Below, piece after piece: positions 24,851-33,589 of a stretch of DNA of 64,000 nucleotides (position 1 is the first letter of the stretch; each line of letters begins with the position of its first letter). The notes below the pieces were generated by a model. It was not told where the DNA came from. It did no database searches and saw only the letters and a list, made by a program, of their open reading frames with translations. Made by a program: the position numbers and the translations under genes. This DNA comes from Longimicrobium sp. Lineage in GTDB: Bacteria > Gemmatimonadota > Gemmatimonadetes > Longimicrobiales > Longimicrobiaceae. The stretch covers positions 1-64,000 of the forward strand of contig NZ_DASVSF010000060.1 in assembly GCF_036388275.1 (NCBI RefSeq), read 5' to 3'.

Positions 24851-25759
24851 ATGCGCATCGCCTCGCTGCTTTCCAGCGCCACCGAAATCGTCTACGCCCT
24901 GGGCCTGCAGGAGCACCTCGTCGCCATCTCGCACGAGTGCGACTGGCCGCCCCAGGCGCTGCACCTGCCACGGCTCAGCCGCTCGCGCTTCGACCCCGCG
25001 GGGCTCACCAGCGGCCAGATCGACGCCGAGGTGCGCCGCTGCATGCTGGAATACGGCAGCGTCTACGAGATCGACGTCGCCGCCCTGCGCGACGCCCGCC
25101 CCGACGTGATCCTCACCCAGGCCGTGTGCGAGGTGTGCGCCGTCCCCACCGGCTCGGTGAACGACGCCGTCGCCGCGCTTCCGTTCGCGCCCCGCGTGGT
25201 GTCGCTGGACGCGCACACGATGGAGGGGATCTTCCAAACCATGCAGCAGGTGGCGGATGCCGTGGGCCAGCCTGAACGTGGGGACGAGGCGGTGGCGCGC
25301 CTGCGCGGACGCCTGCGGCGCGTGGAGGAGGCCATCGCCAGCCGGCCGCGTCCCCGCGTGCTGGCGCTGGAGTGGCTGGACCCGCCCTTCGCCCCCGGGC
25401 ACTGGATCCCCGAGATGGTGACGCTGGCGGGCGGCGACAACCTGCTCGGCGATGCCGGCTCGCGCTCGGTGCAGATCCCGTGGGAGCAGGCGGACGGGCT
25501 CGATCCAGATCGCCTCCTCCTGCTCCCCTGCGGCTACGACCTGCAGGCCTCGCGCATCGACGCCGACCGTGCCCGCGACTCGCTGGCGCGCATCGCGCCG
25601 GAGGCCATCGCGGCGGGACGGGCCGCCATCGGCCACAGCGCGTACTTCAGCCGCTCGGGCCCGCGGGTGGTGGACGGCACGGAGGCGCTGGCCGCCTGGC
25701 TGCACCCGGACGCGGGCCTCGCCGCACCCGCCGAGCCCGTCGTGGACCCCTGGCCGTAA
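24851..25759 (+). CDS. BtuF-like cobalamin/iron-complex binding protein
   Basis: 302 residues of the helical-backbone metal-receptor type. It starts directly with RIASLLSSATEIVYALGL, typical of cytosolic-looking BtuF relatives, and continues with LTQAVCEVCAVP and LDPPFAPGHWIPEMVTLAGG, where the ligand-facing Trp and Gly-rich loop lie. There is no signal peptide, unlike true periplasmic BtuF, and no permease or ATPase gene is adjacent. It may bind a corrinoid or heme-like ligand in the cytoplasm, or be exported in an unusual way. Family call confident; ligand uncertain. Confidence 0.8.
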   Translation: MRIASLLSSATEIVYALGLQEHLVAISHECDWPPQALHLPRLSRSRFDPAGLTSGQIDAEVRRCMLEYGSVYEIDVAALRDARPDVILTQAVCEVCAVPTGSVNDAVAALPFAPRVVSLDAHTMEGIFQTMQQVADAVGQPERGDEAVARLRGRLRRVEEAIASRPRPRVLALEWLDPPFAPGHWIPEMVTLAGGDNLLGDAGSRSVQIPWEQADGLDPDRLLLLPCGYDLQASRIDADRARDSLARIAPEAIAAGRAAIGHSAYFSRSGPRVVDGTEALAAWLHPDAGLAAPAEPVVDPWP

Positions 25760-25852
25760 GGTTGTACACAGCTTGATCCGCGGAGCAGGGCGCGCGGCTT
25801 GCACGCCCCGCGCGCAGTTCAACGGAGCGACGCACCACACACCGGCGAGGCC

Positions 25853-26221
25853 ATGCGAATTCCCACCCGTGTTCACGGCATGCTCGACTACGCCCTCGGC
25901 GCGCTGCTGATGGGCCTGCCCTGGCTGCTGGGCTTTGCGGACGGCGGCCCCGAAACCTGGGCGCCCGTGGCCCTGGGCGCGGGCGTCATCCTGTACAGCC
26001 TGCTCACCGACTACGAGCTGGGCGTCGTCCGCAAGCTGCCGATGCCCGCCCACCTGTGGATGGACGCGCTGGGCGCCGTTCTGCTGATGGTGTCGCCCTG
26101 GGTGCTGGGGTTCGACGAGAGGGTGTGGATGCCGCACGTGGCGGTCGGCGCCTTCGAGCTGCTGACGGCCGCCCTCACCGACACCGTTCCCGGATATGAC
26201 CGCAGGCGCGCAGCTCGATAG
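25853..26221 (+). CDS. SPW-repeat-type small membrane protein
   Basis: 122 residues with four hydrophobic helices arranged as two similar halves. Each half holds a P-W motif near the end of a helix (MGLPWLLGFADG and VSPWVLGFDERVW), as in SPW-repeat proteins. Membrane location is clear; no known reaction. Its 3' end overlaps the start of corA by 26 bases, so the two are probably expressed together. Confidence 0.7.
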   Translation: MRIPTRVHGMLDYALGALLMGLPWLLGFADGGPETWAPVALGAGVILYSLLTDYELGVVRKLPMPAHLWMDALGAVLLMVSPWVLGFDERVWMPHVAVGAFELLTAALTDTVPGYDRRRAAR

Positions 26222-27260
26222 CGAGAGCGTCCTCGGCCCGGAGTACGAGGACCCCTCGGCCGTCGAGCCGCGGGCGCGCATCAGCGCGTACGCCGAAACG
26301 GTCACCGGCGTGCACGCCATCGCCCTGACCGACGCCGTGGCGGCCATCAAGCGCGGCCGGCAGGGCAAGCAGCCAGAAGACCCGCCGCTGCTGTGGATCG
26401 ACATTGCGGCCCCCGGGGGCACGGAGGGCGAGTTCCTGCGGCACCAGCTGGGCTTCCACCCGCTGGCCGTCGAAGACACCGTCCGCGGCCGCCAGCGCCC
26501 CAAGATCGACCGCTATCCCGGGTACTACTTCCTGGTGGTGTATTCGGCGCGCATCAACCGCAAGCGCGACCGGATGGCGCTCAACGAGCTGCACGCCTTC
26601 ATCGGCGACAACTACGTCATCACGGTACACGACCACAAGATCGAGGAATTGAAGGAGGTGCTGGCCCGCTGGCGCGCGGTGCCGGCCCGCTATCGCAGCG
26701 CGGGAACGCTGGCGCACGCCGTTCTGGACATGGTGGTGGATGGCTACTTTCCCGTGCTGGACCACTTTTCGGAACGTGTGGGGCGGCTGGAGGAAGGAAC
26801 GGACGGCAAGACCAGGCACGAGGCGCTGCAGGAGATGCTCTCCATGCGGCGCGAACTGGTGCTGTTCCGTCGGATGGTGGGACCGGAGCGCGAGCTGATC
26901 GGGTCGCTCCTGAAGCGCGACATCCCGTTCCTGGAGCCGGAGATGCTGCCGTACTTCCAGGACGTGCACGACCACGCCATCCGCGTGGCCGAGGAGATCG
27001 ACACCCTGCGCGACCTGTTGACGGGGGCCATGGAGGGACAGCTTTCGCTCGCCTCCAACCAGCTGAACGAGACGATGCGGGTGATGGCGGCCTGGTCCAT
27101 CATCCTGATGGCGATGGCGTGGATCGCCGGCATCTACGGCATGAACTTCGAGCGGATGCCGGAGCTTCACTGGCCGTGGGGCTACGCCTGGGCGTTGGGG
27201 CTGATGTTCGCCGTGGGAGCGCTGCTGTTCGGGTATTTCCGGAGGAAGCAGTGGGTGTAA
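26196..27260 (+). CDS. corA: CorA-family magnesium/divalent cation channel
   Basis: 354 residues. A large cytoplasmic N-terminal domain (LWIDIAAPGG, HPLAVEDTVRGRQRPKIDRY) is followed by the long stalk helix and two C-terminal membrane helices. The selectivity signature YGMNF is at the end of TM1 (MAWIAGIYGMNFERMPEL), and the protein ends with the basic tail FRRKQWV normal for CorA. It forms a pentameric Mg2+/Co2+ channel in the inner membrane. A terminator-like hairpin lies 65 bases downstream. Confidence 0.93.
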   Translation: MTAGAQLDSESVLGPEYEDPSAVEPRARISAYAETVTGVHAIALTDAVAAIKRGRQGKQPEDPPLLWIDIAAPGGTEGEFLRHQLGFHPLAVEDTVRGRQRPKIDRYPGYYFLVVYSARINRKRDRMALNELHAFIGDNYVITVHDHKIEELKEVLARWRAVPARYRSAGTLAHAVLDMVVDGYFPVLDHFSERVGRLEEGTDGKTRHEALQEMLSMRRELVLFRRMVGPERELIGSLLKRDIPFLEPEMLPYFQDVHDHAIRVAEEIDTLRDLLTGAMEGQLSLASNQLNETMRVMAAWSIILMAMAWIAGIYGMNFERMPELHWPWGYAWALGLMFAVGALLFGYFRRKQWV

Positions 27261-27325
27261 GGGAAGGGCGTGAGTGCGGAAGTGCGTGAGTGCGAAAGTA
27301 ACGGCGATTCGGTGAGATGATTCAG

Positions 27326-27355
27326 CCCCGGCGTGCGATGCGCGCCGGGGTTTTT
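27326..27355 (+). terminator. intrinsic terminator after corA
   Basis: CCCCGGCG paired with CGCCGGGG around TGCGATGCG, followed by TTTTT. The hairpin sequence is identical to the one at 32457-32481. Confidence 0.85.
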
Positions 27356-27404
27356 GGCGCCCATCGTCCACCGAGGAGCGCTGCGACGGGAGAACCGCGG
27401 GATT

Positions 27405-27480
27405 GTCATCCCGATGGAGCGGCCCCGGCGAGCCTGCATCCACACCGCCGACCGCAGCGACTGAGGGATCCACCACACAG
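27405..27480 (+). repeat. interspersed repeat family A, copy 3
   Basis: GTCATCCCGATGGAGCGGCC at the left end, GCAGCGACTGAGGGATCC followed by ACCACACA at the right, with a variable middle. It faces copy 4 across about 110 bases. Confidence 0.75.
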
Positions 27481-27592
27481 TGCTCTGACCGCTTCCACGA
27501 CTGCTCACGACGGGCCTCAGGCTTTTCGGCGTTCAGCGTCGAGGAACGGACAATAGGATCTGTAATTCCGCGAGGGTGAAGCGACCCCGGAG

Positions 27593-27668
27593 TGTGTGGC
27601 GGATCCCTCAGTCGCTGCCATCGATGGTGCGCGGGCGGGCCGGTCGTGGCCGCTCCATCGGGATGACA
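27593..27668 (-). repeat. interspersed repeat family A, copy 4
   Basis: Reverse complement of copy 3: TGTGTGGCGGATCCCTCAGT at the left, GGCCGCTCCATCGGGATGAC at the right. The remaining sequence to 28133 (about 460 bases) forms the leader of the pilin-like gene. It is G+C-rich and could fold, but I could not match it to a known riboswitch. Confidence 0.75.
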
Positions 27669-28133
27669 TCGGGTGACTTCGGCAGGTGCGGTGCGGGTGC
27701 AGGTGAAGCCCCGGACGGGACGCGACAGCGGCCCGAGCTGGGGCTTTTCGCTTCCCAGCGGCAGGTTCACCCGGTCCAGGTGAGCTGTGTTTCCGCAATC
27801 CATCAGTCGGACTCGCTCCGCGCGACCCGTGTTCCCGTCTCGGACCGACGGAGATGTGTCCGAATTTCGGGCATGCATGCCTGCTGCGCCCATGTGACGC
27901 CGTTCTCAGCGACGCGTGCGATCCCGAGTGGCCGATTATCGTACGTTTATGCTCGACGCCGCACGATTGGAGAGTGCGGCGCAAGCGGTTGGAAAACAGC
28001 GACTTGCGGCGTCTGGCGCGATGCGGCACGAGTCTGGACTAAAGGGATGCCGTCCGCCGCCCGACTGGGTGGCGATCCGCCGGGGCACTTTCCCTCCCCG
28101 AGCAGTACTCATCCCCCATCAGGAAACACCACA

Positions 28134-28619
28134 ATGACCACCATCCGCTTCGCCTCCCTGTTCGCCGTCGCCGCCGCCGCCCTGTCGGCCACCGACGCCC
28201 AGGCCCAGACCGCCACGCAGTCCGTCAGCTACGAAGTGTCGGCCATCAACGAGATCAGCGTCTCGGGCTCGCCGTCGCTGGTGATCAACGACGCCACCCC
28301 CGGCAGCGGGCTGACCTCCGCCTCGGCCGCCGGCACGTACGCCATCACCAGCAACCAGACCAACCGCAAGATCACCGCACGGATCGACACCAACATGCCC
28401 GCCAACGTCACCCTCTCGGTGCAGCTCGCCGCCCCCAGCGGTGCGTCGAGCTCGGGGTCGGTGAACCTGACCAGCGTGGACCAGGACGTGGTGACCGGCA
28501 TCAGCAACGTCGACCAGTCGGGGCTGTCCATCTCGTACGGCCTGAGCGCGACGGTCGCGGCGGGCGTGGTGGCGGCGGGCAACAAGACGGTGACGTACAC
28601 CATCACCGCAGGCGCCTGA
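28134..28619 (+). CDS. secreted putative surface-structure subunit
   Basis: 161 residues. A signal peptide (FASLFAVAAAALSATDAQA) is followed by a Ser/Thr/Val-rich all-beta mature protein without Cys (SVSYEVSAINEISVSGSPS, TYAITSNQTNRKITARID, TVTYTITAGA). This composition is typical of fimbrial or cell-wall adhesion subunits. AGGA lies nine bases before ATG 28134. It heads a three-gene cluster with a PapD-like chaperone and a large outer-membrane protein, which supports the subunit role; the protein itself matches no family I can name. Confidence 0.6.
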   Translation: MTTIRFASLFAVAAAALSATDAQAQTATQSVSYEVSAINEISVSGSPSLVINDATPGSGLTSASAAGTYAITSNQTNRKITARIDTNMPANVTLSVQLAAPSGASSSGSVNLTSVDQDVVTGISNVDQSGLSISYGLSATVAAGVVAAGNKTVTYTITAGA

Positions 28620-28690
28620 GCCTTTTCGCGACACGGCGGGCGCCGCCCGGCGCCCGCCGTCCTTCCTCGGTTCTCCTCCTCCGCAGGATC

Positions 28691-29470
28691 ATGAAGCTCA
28701 TCTCCGCCATCGCCGCCGCGCTGCTGCTTCCCGCGGCCGCCACCGCCCAGGTCAGCGTCGTCAGCAGCACGCTCGAGGAGCGCGCCGCCACGCCCGGCGA
28801 GCAGTACACGGGCACCATCCGCGTCCGCAACACCAGCAGCGCGCCGCAGCTGGCGCGGGTGTACCAGACGGACTACCGCTTCCTGGCGGACGGCCAGACG
28901 TTCTACGACCAGGCCGGCTCCTCTGCCCGCAGCAACGCGGGATGGGTGACGTTCAGCCCGTCGCGGCTTACGCTGGCCCCGGGCGAAGAGGCCACCGTCA
29001 GCTACACGGTGAAGGTGCCCCAGGCAGATCCGCGCGGCTCGTACTGGAGCGTGATGATGGTGGAGACGGTGGACGAGGGGCGCGCGGCGGCGGTACGGGC
29101 CGGGCGCGTGGGCATCGAGCCCACCATCCGCTACGCCGTGCAGCTGGCGACGCACGTGGGGCAGGCCCAGCGGCGGATCGCGCTGGAAGGCGCCCGGGTG
29201 TCGCGCGAGCAGGGCGCGCCCGCGCTGGCGGTGAACGTCGTCAACACGGGCGAGCAGGCCGATCGGCTGGAGCTGCGCGTGGAATTGTTCGACGCCGAGG
29301 GCGCCCCCGCGGGCCGCCTGACGAGCACGCGCGGCCTGGTCTACCCCGGCAGCTCCATCCACCAGCGCTTCGACCTGGGCCAGCTGGCACCCGGCACCTA
29401 TCGCGCGCTGCTGGTGGTGGACACGGGCTCGGATGACGTGTTCGGCGCGGAATACACCATCCGCATCTGA
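28691..29470 (+). CDS. PapD-like periplasmic pilus chaperone
   Basis: 259 residues. A signal peptide is followed by two immunoglobulin-like domains. Domain 1 (about 20-135) starts with VVSSTLEERAATPGEQYTGT and has VTFSPSRLTLAPGEEATVSY, close to the pattern of fimbrial-chaperone N-terminal domains and of DUF916-type wall-associated proteins. Domain 2 (about 140-259) ends with PGTYRALLVVDTGSDDVFGA. It would bind and stabilise subunits in the periplasm. It sits between the subunit gene and the outer-membrane gene, with only one base before the latter. The classic chaperone Arg/Lys pair is not obvious, so it is a divergent member. Confidence 0.65.
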   Translation: MKLISAIAAALLLPAAATAQVSVVSSTLEERAATPGEQYTGTIRVRNTSSAPQLARVYQTDYRFLADGQTFYDQAGSSARSNAGWVTFSPSRLTLAPGEEATVSYTVKVPQADPRGSYWSVMMVETVDEGRAAAVRAGRVGIEPTIRYAVQLATHVGQAQRRIALEGARVSREQGAPALAVNVVNTGEQADRLELRVELFDAEGAPAGRLTSTRGLVYPGSSIHQRFDLGQLAPGTYRALLVVDTGSDDVFGAEYTIRI

Positions 29471-29471
29471 C

Positions 29472-32039
29472 GTGCGGGTTCGCGGCTGGGTGATCGCCGG
29501 GCTGGGCCTTTGCGCGTTCGCGGAACGCGCGGAGGCCCAGTCTGCGCGCGTGGACCGCCGCGGGCCGCTGGAGCTGCCGGCGCGGGCGGGCGAGGCGGTC
29601 ACTGTGCCCTTCCGCGTCACCAACACCTCCGGCGCCCCGGCGACCATCGAGCCTTCCCTTGCGCTTCCTGCCGGGTGGCGCGCGACGGGTGGCACCGCGC
29701 GCGAGCTGGCTCCCGGGGAAGCCGAGCTGCGGCTGGTGGCGGTCCGCGTGCCCTCCGGCGCGGCGGCGGGGCGCCACGTGGTGCGCTACTCGGCGTCGTC
29801 GTCGGCGGATTCCGCCGTGCTCGTGGTCCCCGAACGGCGGGGGATCGCCGTAGAGCCGGTGGAAACCTCGGCCATGTCCATCGCCGGCGACGAGTACGCC
29901 ATCCGCTTTCGCCTGTCCAACCGCGGCAACGTGGCGGAGCGGCTGGTCCTTCGCGCGGCGGACGACCAGGGCGCCCGGCTGCGCGCGGACTCGTCCTCCA
30001 TTCTGCTGCCGCCCGCGTCGGAACGGGTGATCGCCGTGCGCGGGACGACGGAGCGCGGGGCGCCCGCCACGGTGCGGCACCAGGTGACGCTCCACGCCTC
30101 GTCCCTCAGCGATTCCGCGTCGGGACGGGTGCTGCTGACCGTCGTGGCGCGGGGCGGGGGCGGCACCCGGCGCCGGCGCCTTCCCGCGGAGCTGGCGGTG
30201 CGCGCGGCGGATTCGCTGTCGGCCGCCGGCTTCTCATTTTCCGCGCGTGGTGCGCTGGACCGCGCGCAACGGGTGCGGCTGGACGTCCTCGCGCGCACGG
30301 CCGATCCCGCGGGGACGCCCTTCGCGCGCCAGGACGAGTATCGGGTGCGCCTGGACGCGCCCGGCCTTTCGCTCCGTGCGGGGGATGACGTCTACTGGCT
30401 TTCGCGACTCACCGGGCCCGGACGCTACGGCTTTGGCGTGGGCGCGACGGCACGGCGGGGGGTGCTGAGCGCGGGAGGCATCGTTTCCCGCGACCGCCGC
30501 GGGGACGGGATCGGTGGGATGACCGGCGGCTTCGTGCGCGTGGGCGGCAGGCGCGCGCGCGTGGGGCTTACGATGCTCGCCCCGGACTCCGCGCCCGGCC
30601 GGTGGACGGTGGAAGGCGCCTCCACGCTGTCGCCCCTTCTGTCCATCGAGGTGGAGGCGGCACCGGGTGAGCCCAACCTGCCGCGCGCCCTCCGTGCATC
30701 CGGCCACACCCGCGTCCTGACGTACGACGTGCAGCACCTTCGCGGCGCGGATGCGGGCGGCTACATCGGCTCGGCGGACCAGGACTTCGCAACGGTGGTG
30801 CTGCGCCCGGCGGGTCAACTTACGCTTTCCGCTTCGGCGCGGCGCGGCGGCGACCTGCGCCGGCCGGGCGACACGATTCAGACGTTCTCGAATTCACGCT
30901 CGGCCTCCATCGGGTGGGGAAGCTGCTTGAACGTGGAGTACCGCGAGACCGGCGGCGACACGGCGTCGCGCGGCGATCTGCGGTCCGTCCGCGGGCGGCT
31001 CGGCATCCCGGTGTTCCGGCGCGCGTGGCTGCATCCCGCGTACGAGGCCGGCACCGTCGTTCCGCTTCCGGGCGCCGCCCCCGCGGCCTTTCGCGTCGCG
31101 TCGCTGCAATCCACCGTATCCACGCGCGGCGGCGCTTCGGCGTGGATGGTGGTGCAGCGGCGGGAGGGCGCGTCGGCGTCGTCGCTCGCGGCGCGGGAGT
31201 GGTCGGGCGCGGCGTCGGTGCAGGTGCCGGTGCTCGCCGGAACGTGGGTGCGGGTGGCCGCCCACGCGCGGCGGCCGGGCGGAGCGCCGATGGACGCGCG
31301 GGTGGACCTTTCGCTGGAGCGCACCCTGGGCGCCGGGCACCGGGTGACGCTGCGGGGGCTGGCGAACGCGGGGATCGCCGGCGGATGGGACCGGCGCGGG
31401 ACGATGGAATACGCGCTTCCCGTAGCGATTCCGCTTCCCGGGCGCGGAGAGGGGCAGGCGACCGTGCGCGTGTTCGACCCCGTGACGGGGCGCGGCATCC
31501 CCGACGTGCTGGTGCGCCTGGCGGACCGCATCGCCATCACCGACCGCCGCGGGATCGCGGGCTTCGCGGGGCTGGCGGTGGGATCGTACACCGTGCGGGT
31601 GGACGGGGGCGCCGGACCGGAGCGCGTGGCGAACCGCGACCTGCCGGTGCCCGTGACGGTGGATGAGGACGGTGGCGGACGCGTGGAGATCGGGCTGGAG
31701 CTGGCGGCACGGATGACGGGCCTGGTGGAGCGCGTGCCTGCGGCGGCCGGGGCGGATTCGGCGGCGGCGCCACTGGCCGGCGTGGAGGTGGAGCTGTCGG
31801 GCTCCGGCGGCGTGCGCCGCGCCGTCACCGATGCCGAGGGGCGGTTCGAGGCGACGGGGCTGCGGCCGGGGTGGTGGCGGGTGACCGTGGTGGCGGCATC
31901 ACTGCCGCGGCATCACGAGGCGCCCGAGCACCAGATGATCTTTCTGGCACCCGGTGGGGCGGAGCGGGTCTACCTGCGGGTGATGGAAAAAGTGAGGCCG
32001 GTGCAGATGATCCAGTCTACCGAACTGACGCTCCAGTAG
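29472..32039 (+). CDS. large outer-membrane usher-like protein
   Basis: 855 residues from GTG 29472. A signal peptide (VIAGLGLCAFAERAEA) is followed by two CARDB/NPCBM-like Ig domains (about 25-230), then a long region of alternating short amphipathic strands (about 245-650; PGRYGFGVGATARRGVLSAG and similar) that reads as a beta-barrel. Two carboxypeptidase-regulatory-like beta sandwiches end the protein (TVRVFDPVTGRGIPDVLVRL, and VEVELSGSGGVRRAVTDAEG). It is not a PapC/FimD homologue by any motif I can see, but its gene order (subunit, chaperone, large barrel) matches chaperone-usher systems. It could be an unclassified usher or a surface-anchored adhesin platform. Confidence 0.6.
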   Translation: MRVRGWVIAGLGLCAFAERAEAQSARVDRRGPLELPARAGEAVTVPFRVTNTSGAPATIEPSLALPAGWRATGGTARELAPGEAELRLVAVRVPSGAAAGRHVVRYSASSSADSAVLVVPERRGIAVEPVETSAMSIAGDEYAIRFRLSNRGNVAERLVLRAADDQGARLRADSSSILLPPASERVIAVRGTTERGAPATVRHQVTLHASSLSDSASGRVLLTVVARGGGGTRRRRLPAELAVRAADSLSAAGFSFSARGALDRAQRVRLDVLARTADPAGTPFARQDEYRVRLDAPGLSLRAGDDVYWLSRLTGPGRYGFGVGATARRGVLSAGGIVSRDRRGDGIGGMTGGFVRVGGRRARVGLTMLAPDSAPGRWTVEGASTLSPLLSIEVEAAPGEPNLPRALRASGHTRVLTYDVQHLRGADAGGYIGSADQDFATVVLRPAGQLTLSASARRGGDLRRPGDTIQTFSNSRSASIGWGSCLNVEYRETGGDTASRGDLRSVRGRLGIPVFRRAWLHPAYEAGTVVPLPGAAPAAFRVASLQSTVSTRGGASAWMVVQRREGASASSLAAREWSGAASVQVPVLAGTWVRVAAHARRPGGAPMDARVDLSLERTLGAGHRVTLRGLANAGIAGGWDRRGTMEYALPVAIPLPGRGEGQATVRVFDPVTGRGIPDVLVRLADRIAITDRRGIAGFAGLAVGSYTVRVDGGAGPERVANRDLPVPVTVDEDGGGRVEIGLELAARMTGLVERVPAAAGADSAAAPLAGVEVELSGSGGVRRAVTDAEGRFEATGLRPGWWRVTVVAASLPRHHEAPEHQMIFLAPGGAERVYLRVMEKVRPVQMIQSTELTLQ

Positions 32040-32156
32040 GTTTGGCGCGCTCGAGGGCTGCCGCGCAGGCCCCGGTCAACCCCCTCTCCCCGGCTTCGCA
32101 GGGGAGAGGCAGAGTTCGATCACGCTTCGGCCGAGTCACGCGCGAAACCCAGAGGG

Positions 32157-32215
32157 CGCGGGCCGAAGGATCTAACCGCGGATGCCTTTCAGCTTGGGCG
32201 CGGCAGCGGGCACCG
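32157..32215 (+). repeat. interspersed repeat family B, core copy 2
   Basis: CGCGGGCCGAAGGATCT, CCGCGGATGCCTTTCAG and GGCGCGGCAGCGGGCACC, in line with copy 1 at 13145-13297. It lies within the 484-base gap after the usher-like gene, which also holds the CCTCTCCCC/GGGGAGAGG inverted repeat at about 32084-32110. Confidence 0.65.
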
Positions 32216-32456
32216 CAACATTGGACGCGGACCCATGGCTCGGGATGAGCCCCGACACGGGCGGTTGAAACCGCTGCAACAAACACACGAAGTCCGCCTT
32301 CGCGGACTGGCTGGCACGGATGTGTGTTGGAGTGTGTCGCGCGACCGCGTAGAGGTGCCGACGCGGCTTCGGATCGAGCAGCGGGGGCGAGGTGCCGATG
32401 CTGGTGAAGCCCCGGGGGGTTCAGGCTGCCTGACGACGGTGCGGTGAAATGCTCAG

Positions 32457-32486
32457 CCCCGGCGTGCGATGCGCGCCGGGGCTTTT
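32457..32486 (+). terminator. intrinsic terminator at end of surface-structure cluster
   Basis: The same hairpin as at 27326 (CCCCGGCG TGCGATGCG CGCCGGGG) followed by CTTTT. The two bracket the subunit-chaperone-usher cluster. Confidence 0.75.
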
Positions 32487-32523
32487 CGGTGGAGCTGGGG
32501 GCGGCCTGCCGGCCCGAGGTCGC

Positions 32524-32979
32524 TCAGCGCGACCGCAGGAGGATGGCACCGGAGCCGTGGTCCACTCCGAACTGCTGGGTCGCCGCGCTCCCGTCCAGGT
32601 ACTGGATCTCGCGGATTTCGCTGGTCTGGATCTGCCGCAGCGCAGCGACAGTGCCCACCTTGGCCCCGTCCCGATACACCCACACCAGCTCGGGCTTGTT
32701 GAACGACGAAGCGCCGCGCGTGCGCAGCCACGCCCCGCGCCCGCGCTGGAGGAACGTGTACAGGTCCACGGGGGTGCCCGCGGAAAGCTCTTCGAGCGTC
32801 ACACGGTTCCGGTCGCGACGGGGTGCGCGGGGCGCCCGCTCTGCCGCGGCCGCGTTTCCGGCGGACGCCGTGGCGGCAGGCGCCGTGGCGGGAGCCGCCT
32901 CCTGCGCCGAAACGGCACCGGCGGTGCTGAGGGAAAGGACGGCGGCCAGGGCCACGCTGCGCAAGCTAAGATGAGACAT
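32524..32979 (-). CDS. secreted stand-alone TonB-receptor Plug-like protein
   Basis: 151 residues. A signal peptide (SVALAAVLSLSTAGAVSAQ) and an Ala-rich linker are followed by about 85 residues that resemble the plug domain of TonB-dependent receptors: ELVWVYRDGAKVGTVAAL, then TSEIREIQYLDGSAATQQFG and SGAILLRSR correspond to the plug's x-x-I-E-V-L-x-G-x-A-A-x-x-Y-G core and its ending with a basic residue. No barrel follows. Similar small plug-only proteins exist without known function; possible roles are binding a TonB partner or acting as a decoy. Start at ATG 32979; the upstream extension is non-coding in character. Confidence 0.6.
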   Translation of the reverse strand: MSHLSLRSVALAAVLSLSTAGAVSAQEAAPATAPAATASAGNAAAAERAPRAPRRDRNRVTLEELSAGTPVDLYTFLQRGRGAWLRTRGASSFNKPELVWVYRDGAKVGTVAALRQIQTSEIREIQYLDGSAATQQFGVDHGSGAILLRSR

Positions 32980-33155
32980 GGTGTCAACCAGGAGAGAAGG
33001 GTGGATGGGGTCGGAGCGGGGCGGGGGCCTGCGCGCCGGCACTCTCCATAAGACGTATGCAACCTCGAAAAAGTTGCATCTCCGCCCCAATCAGTTGCGG
33101 ATCGCGAGCGCGCCGTTCCGGCCGAAATCCCGCTACCGCCTTCTCTCCCAACGGG

Positions 33156-33425
33156 TTACGGCGCGGTGGGCGTGCCCTGGGCGGTGTCGGCGGCGCCGGC
33201 CGTGTCCACCCCCTGGCCGCCAGCCGCGGGCGGGTTGGTGCCCATGCCGGCGGTATCGACGGGCTGGCCCGTGCTCAACCCGGTGGACGTTCCCGTGGTG
33301 GTGCCCACCGCGCCCGCCGTGTCGGGGCTGCCCTGCACATCGGTCTTGCTGCCCTCGTCTCCACCGCCGCCGCACGCGGCCAGCAGCAGCGCGGCCAGGG
33401 GTACCATGATCGTGCTGCGCTTCAT
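33156..33425 (-). CDS. small low-complexity lipoprotein
   Basis: 89 residues: a lipoprotein signal (PLAALLLAACGGGG, lipid-modified Cys about residue 18) followed by a Gly/Thr/Pro-rich tail with repeated VDTAG and TGTSTG motifs and no predicted fold. It resembles the protein encoded 165 bases upstream (33590) in layout and the AACGGGG-E-G start. Function unknown; probably an envelope spacer or a fast-evolving surface protein. Confidence 0.6.
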   Translation of the reverse strand: MKRSTIMVPLAALLLAACGGGGDEGSKTDVQGSPDTAGAVGTTTGTSTGLSTGQPVDTAGMGTNPPAAGGQGVDTAGAADTAQGTPTAP

Positions 33426-33589
33426 CGCTGTTTCTCCGGGCTCAGGTTGTGTTCAGTCCATGGGGATCCCGGGCCGCCGCCCTGCAACAACCGGACGCGC
33501 GGGTGCGGGCACAAAAAGCGGGGCCGGCCGCCGGCGGGAGCGTGTCCCGTCCGGCAGCCGGCCCGTCGAGTAAGCGCACGCGCGCCGGA

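Noticed and set aside
27669..28133. Possible riboswitch in the leader of the secreted subunit gene
   Set aside because: The leader is G+C-rich and foldable, but I could not place the conserved blocks of c-di-GMP or other known classes.
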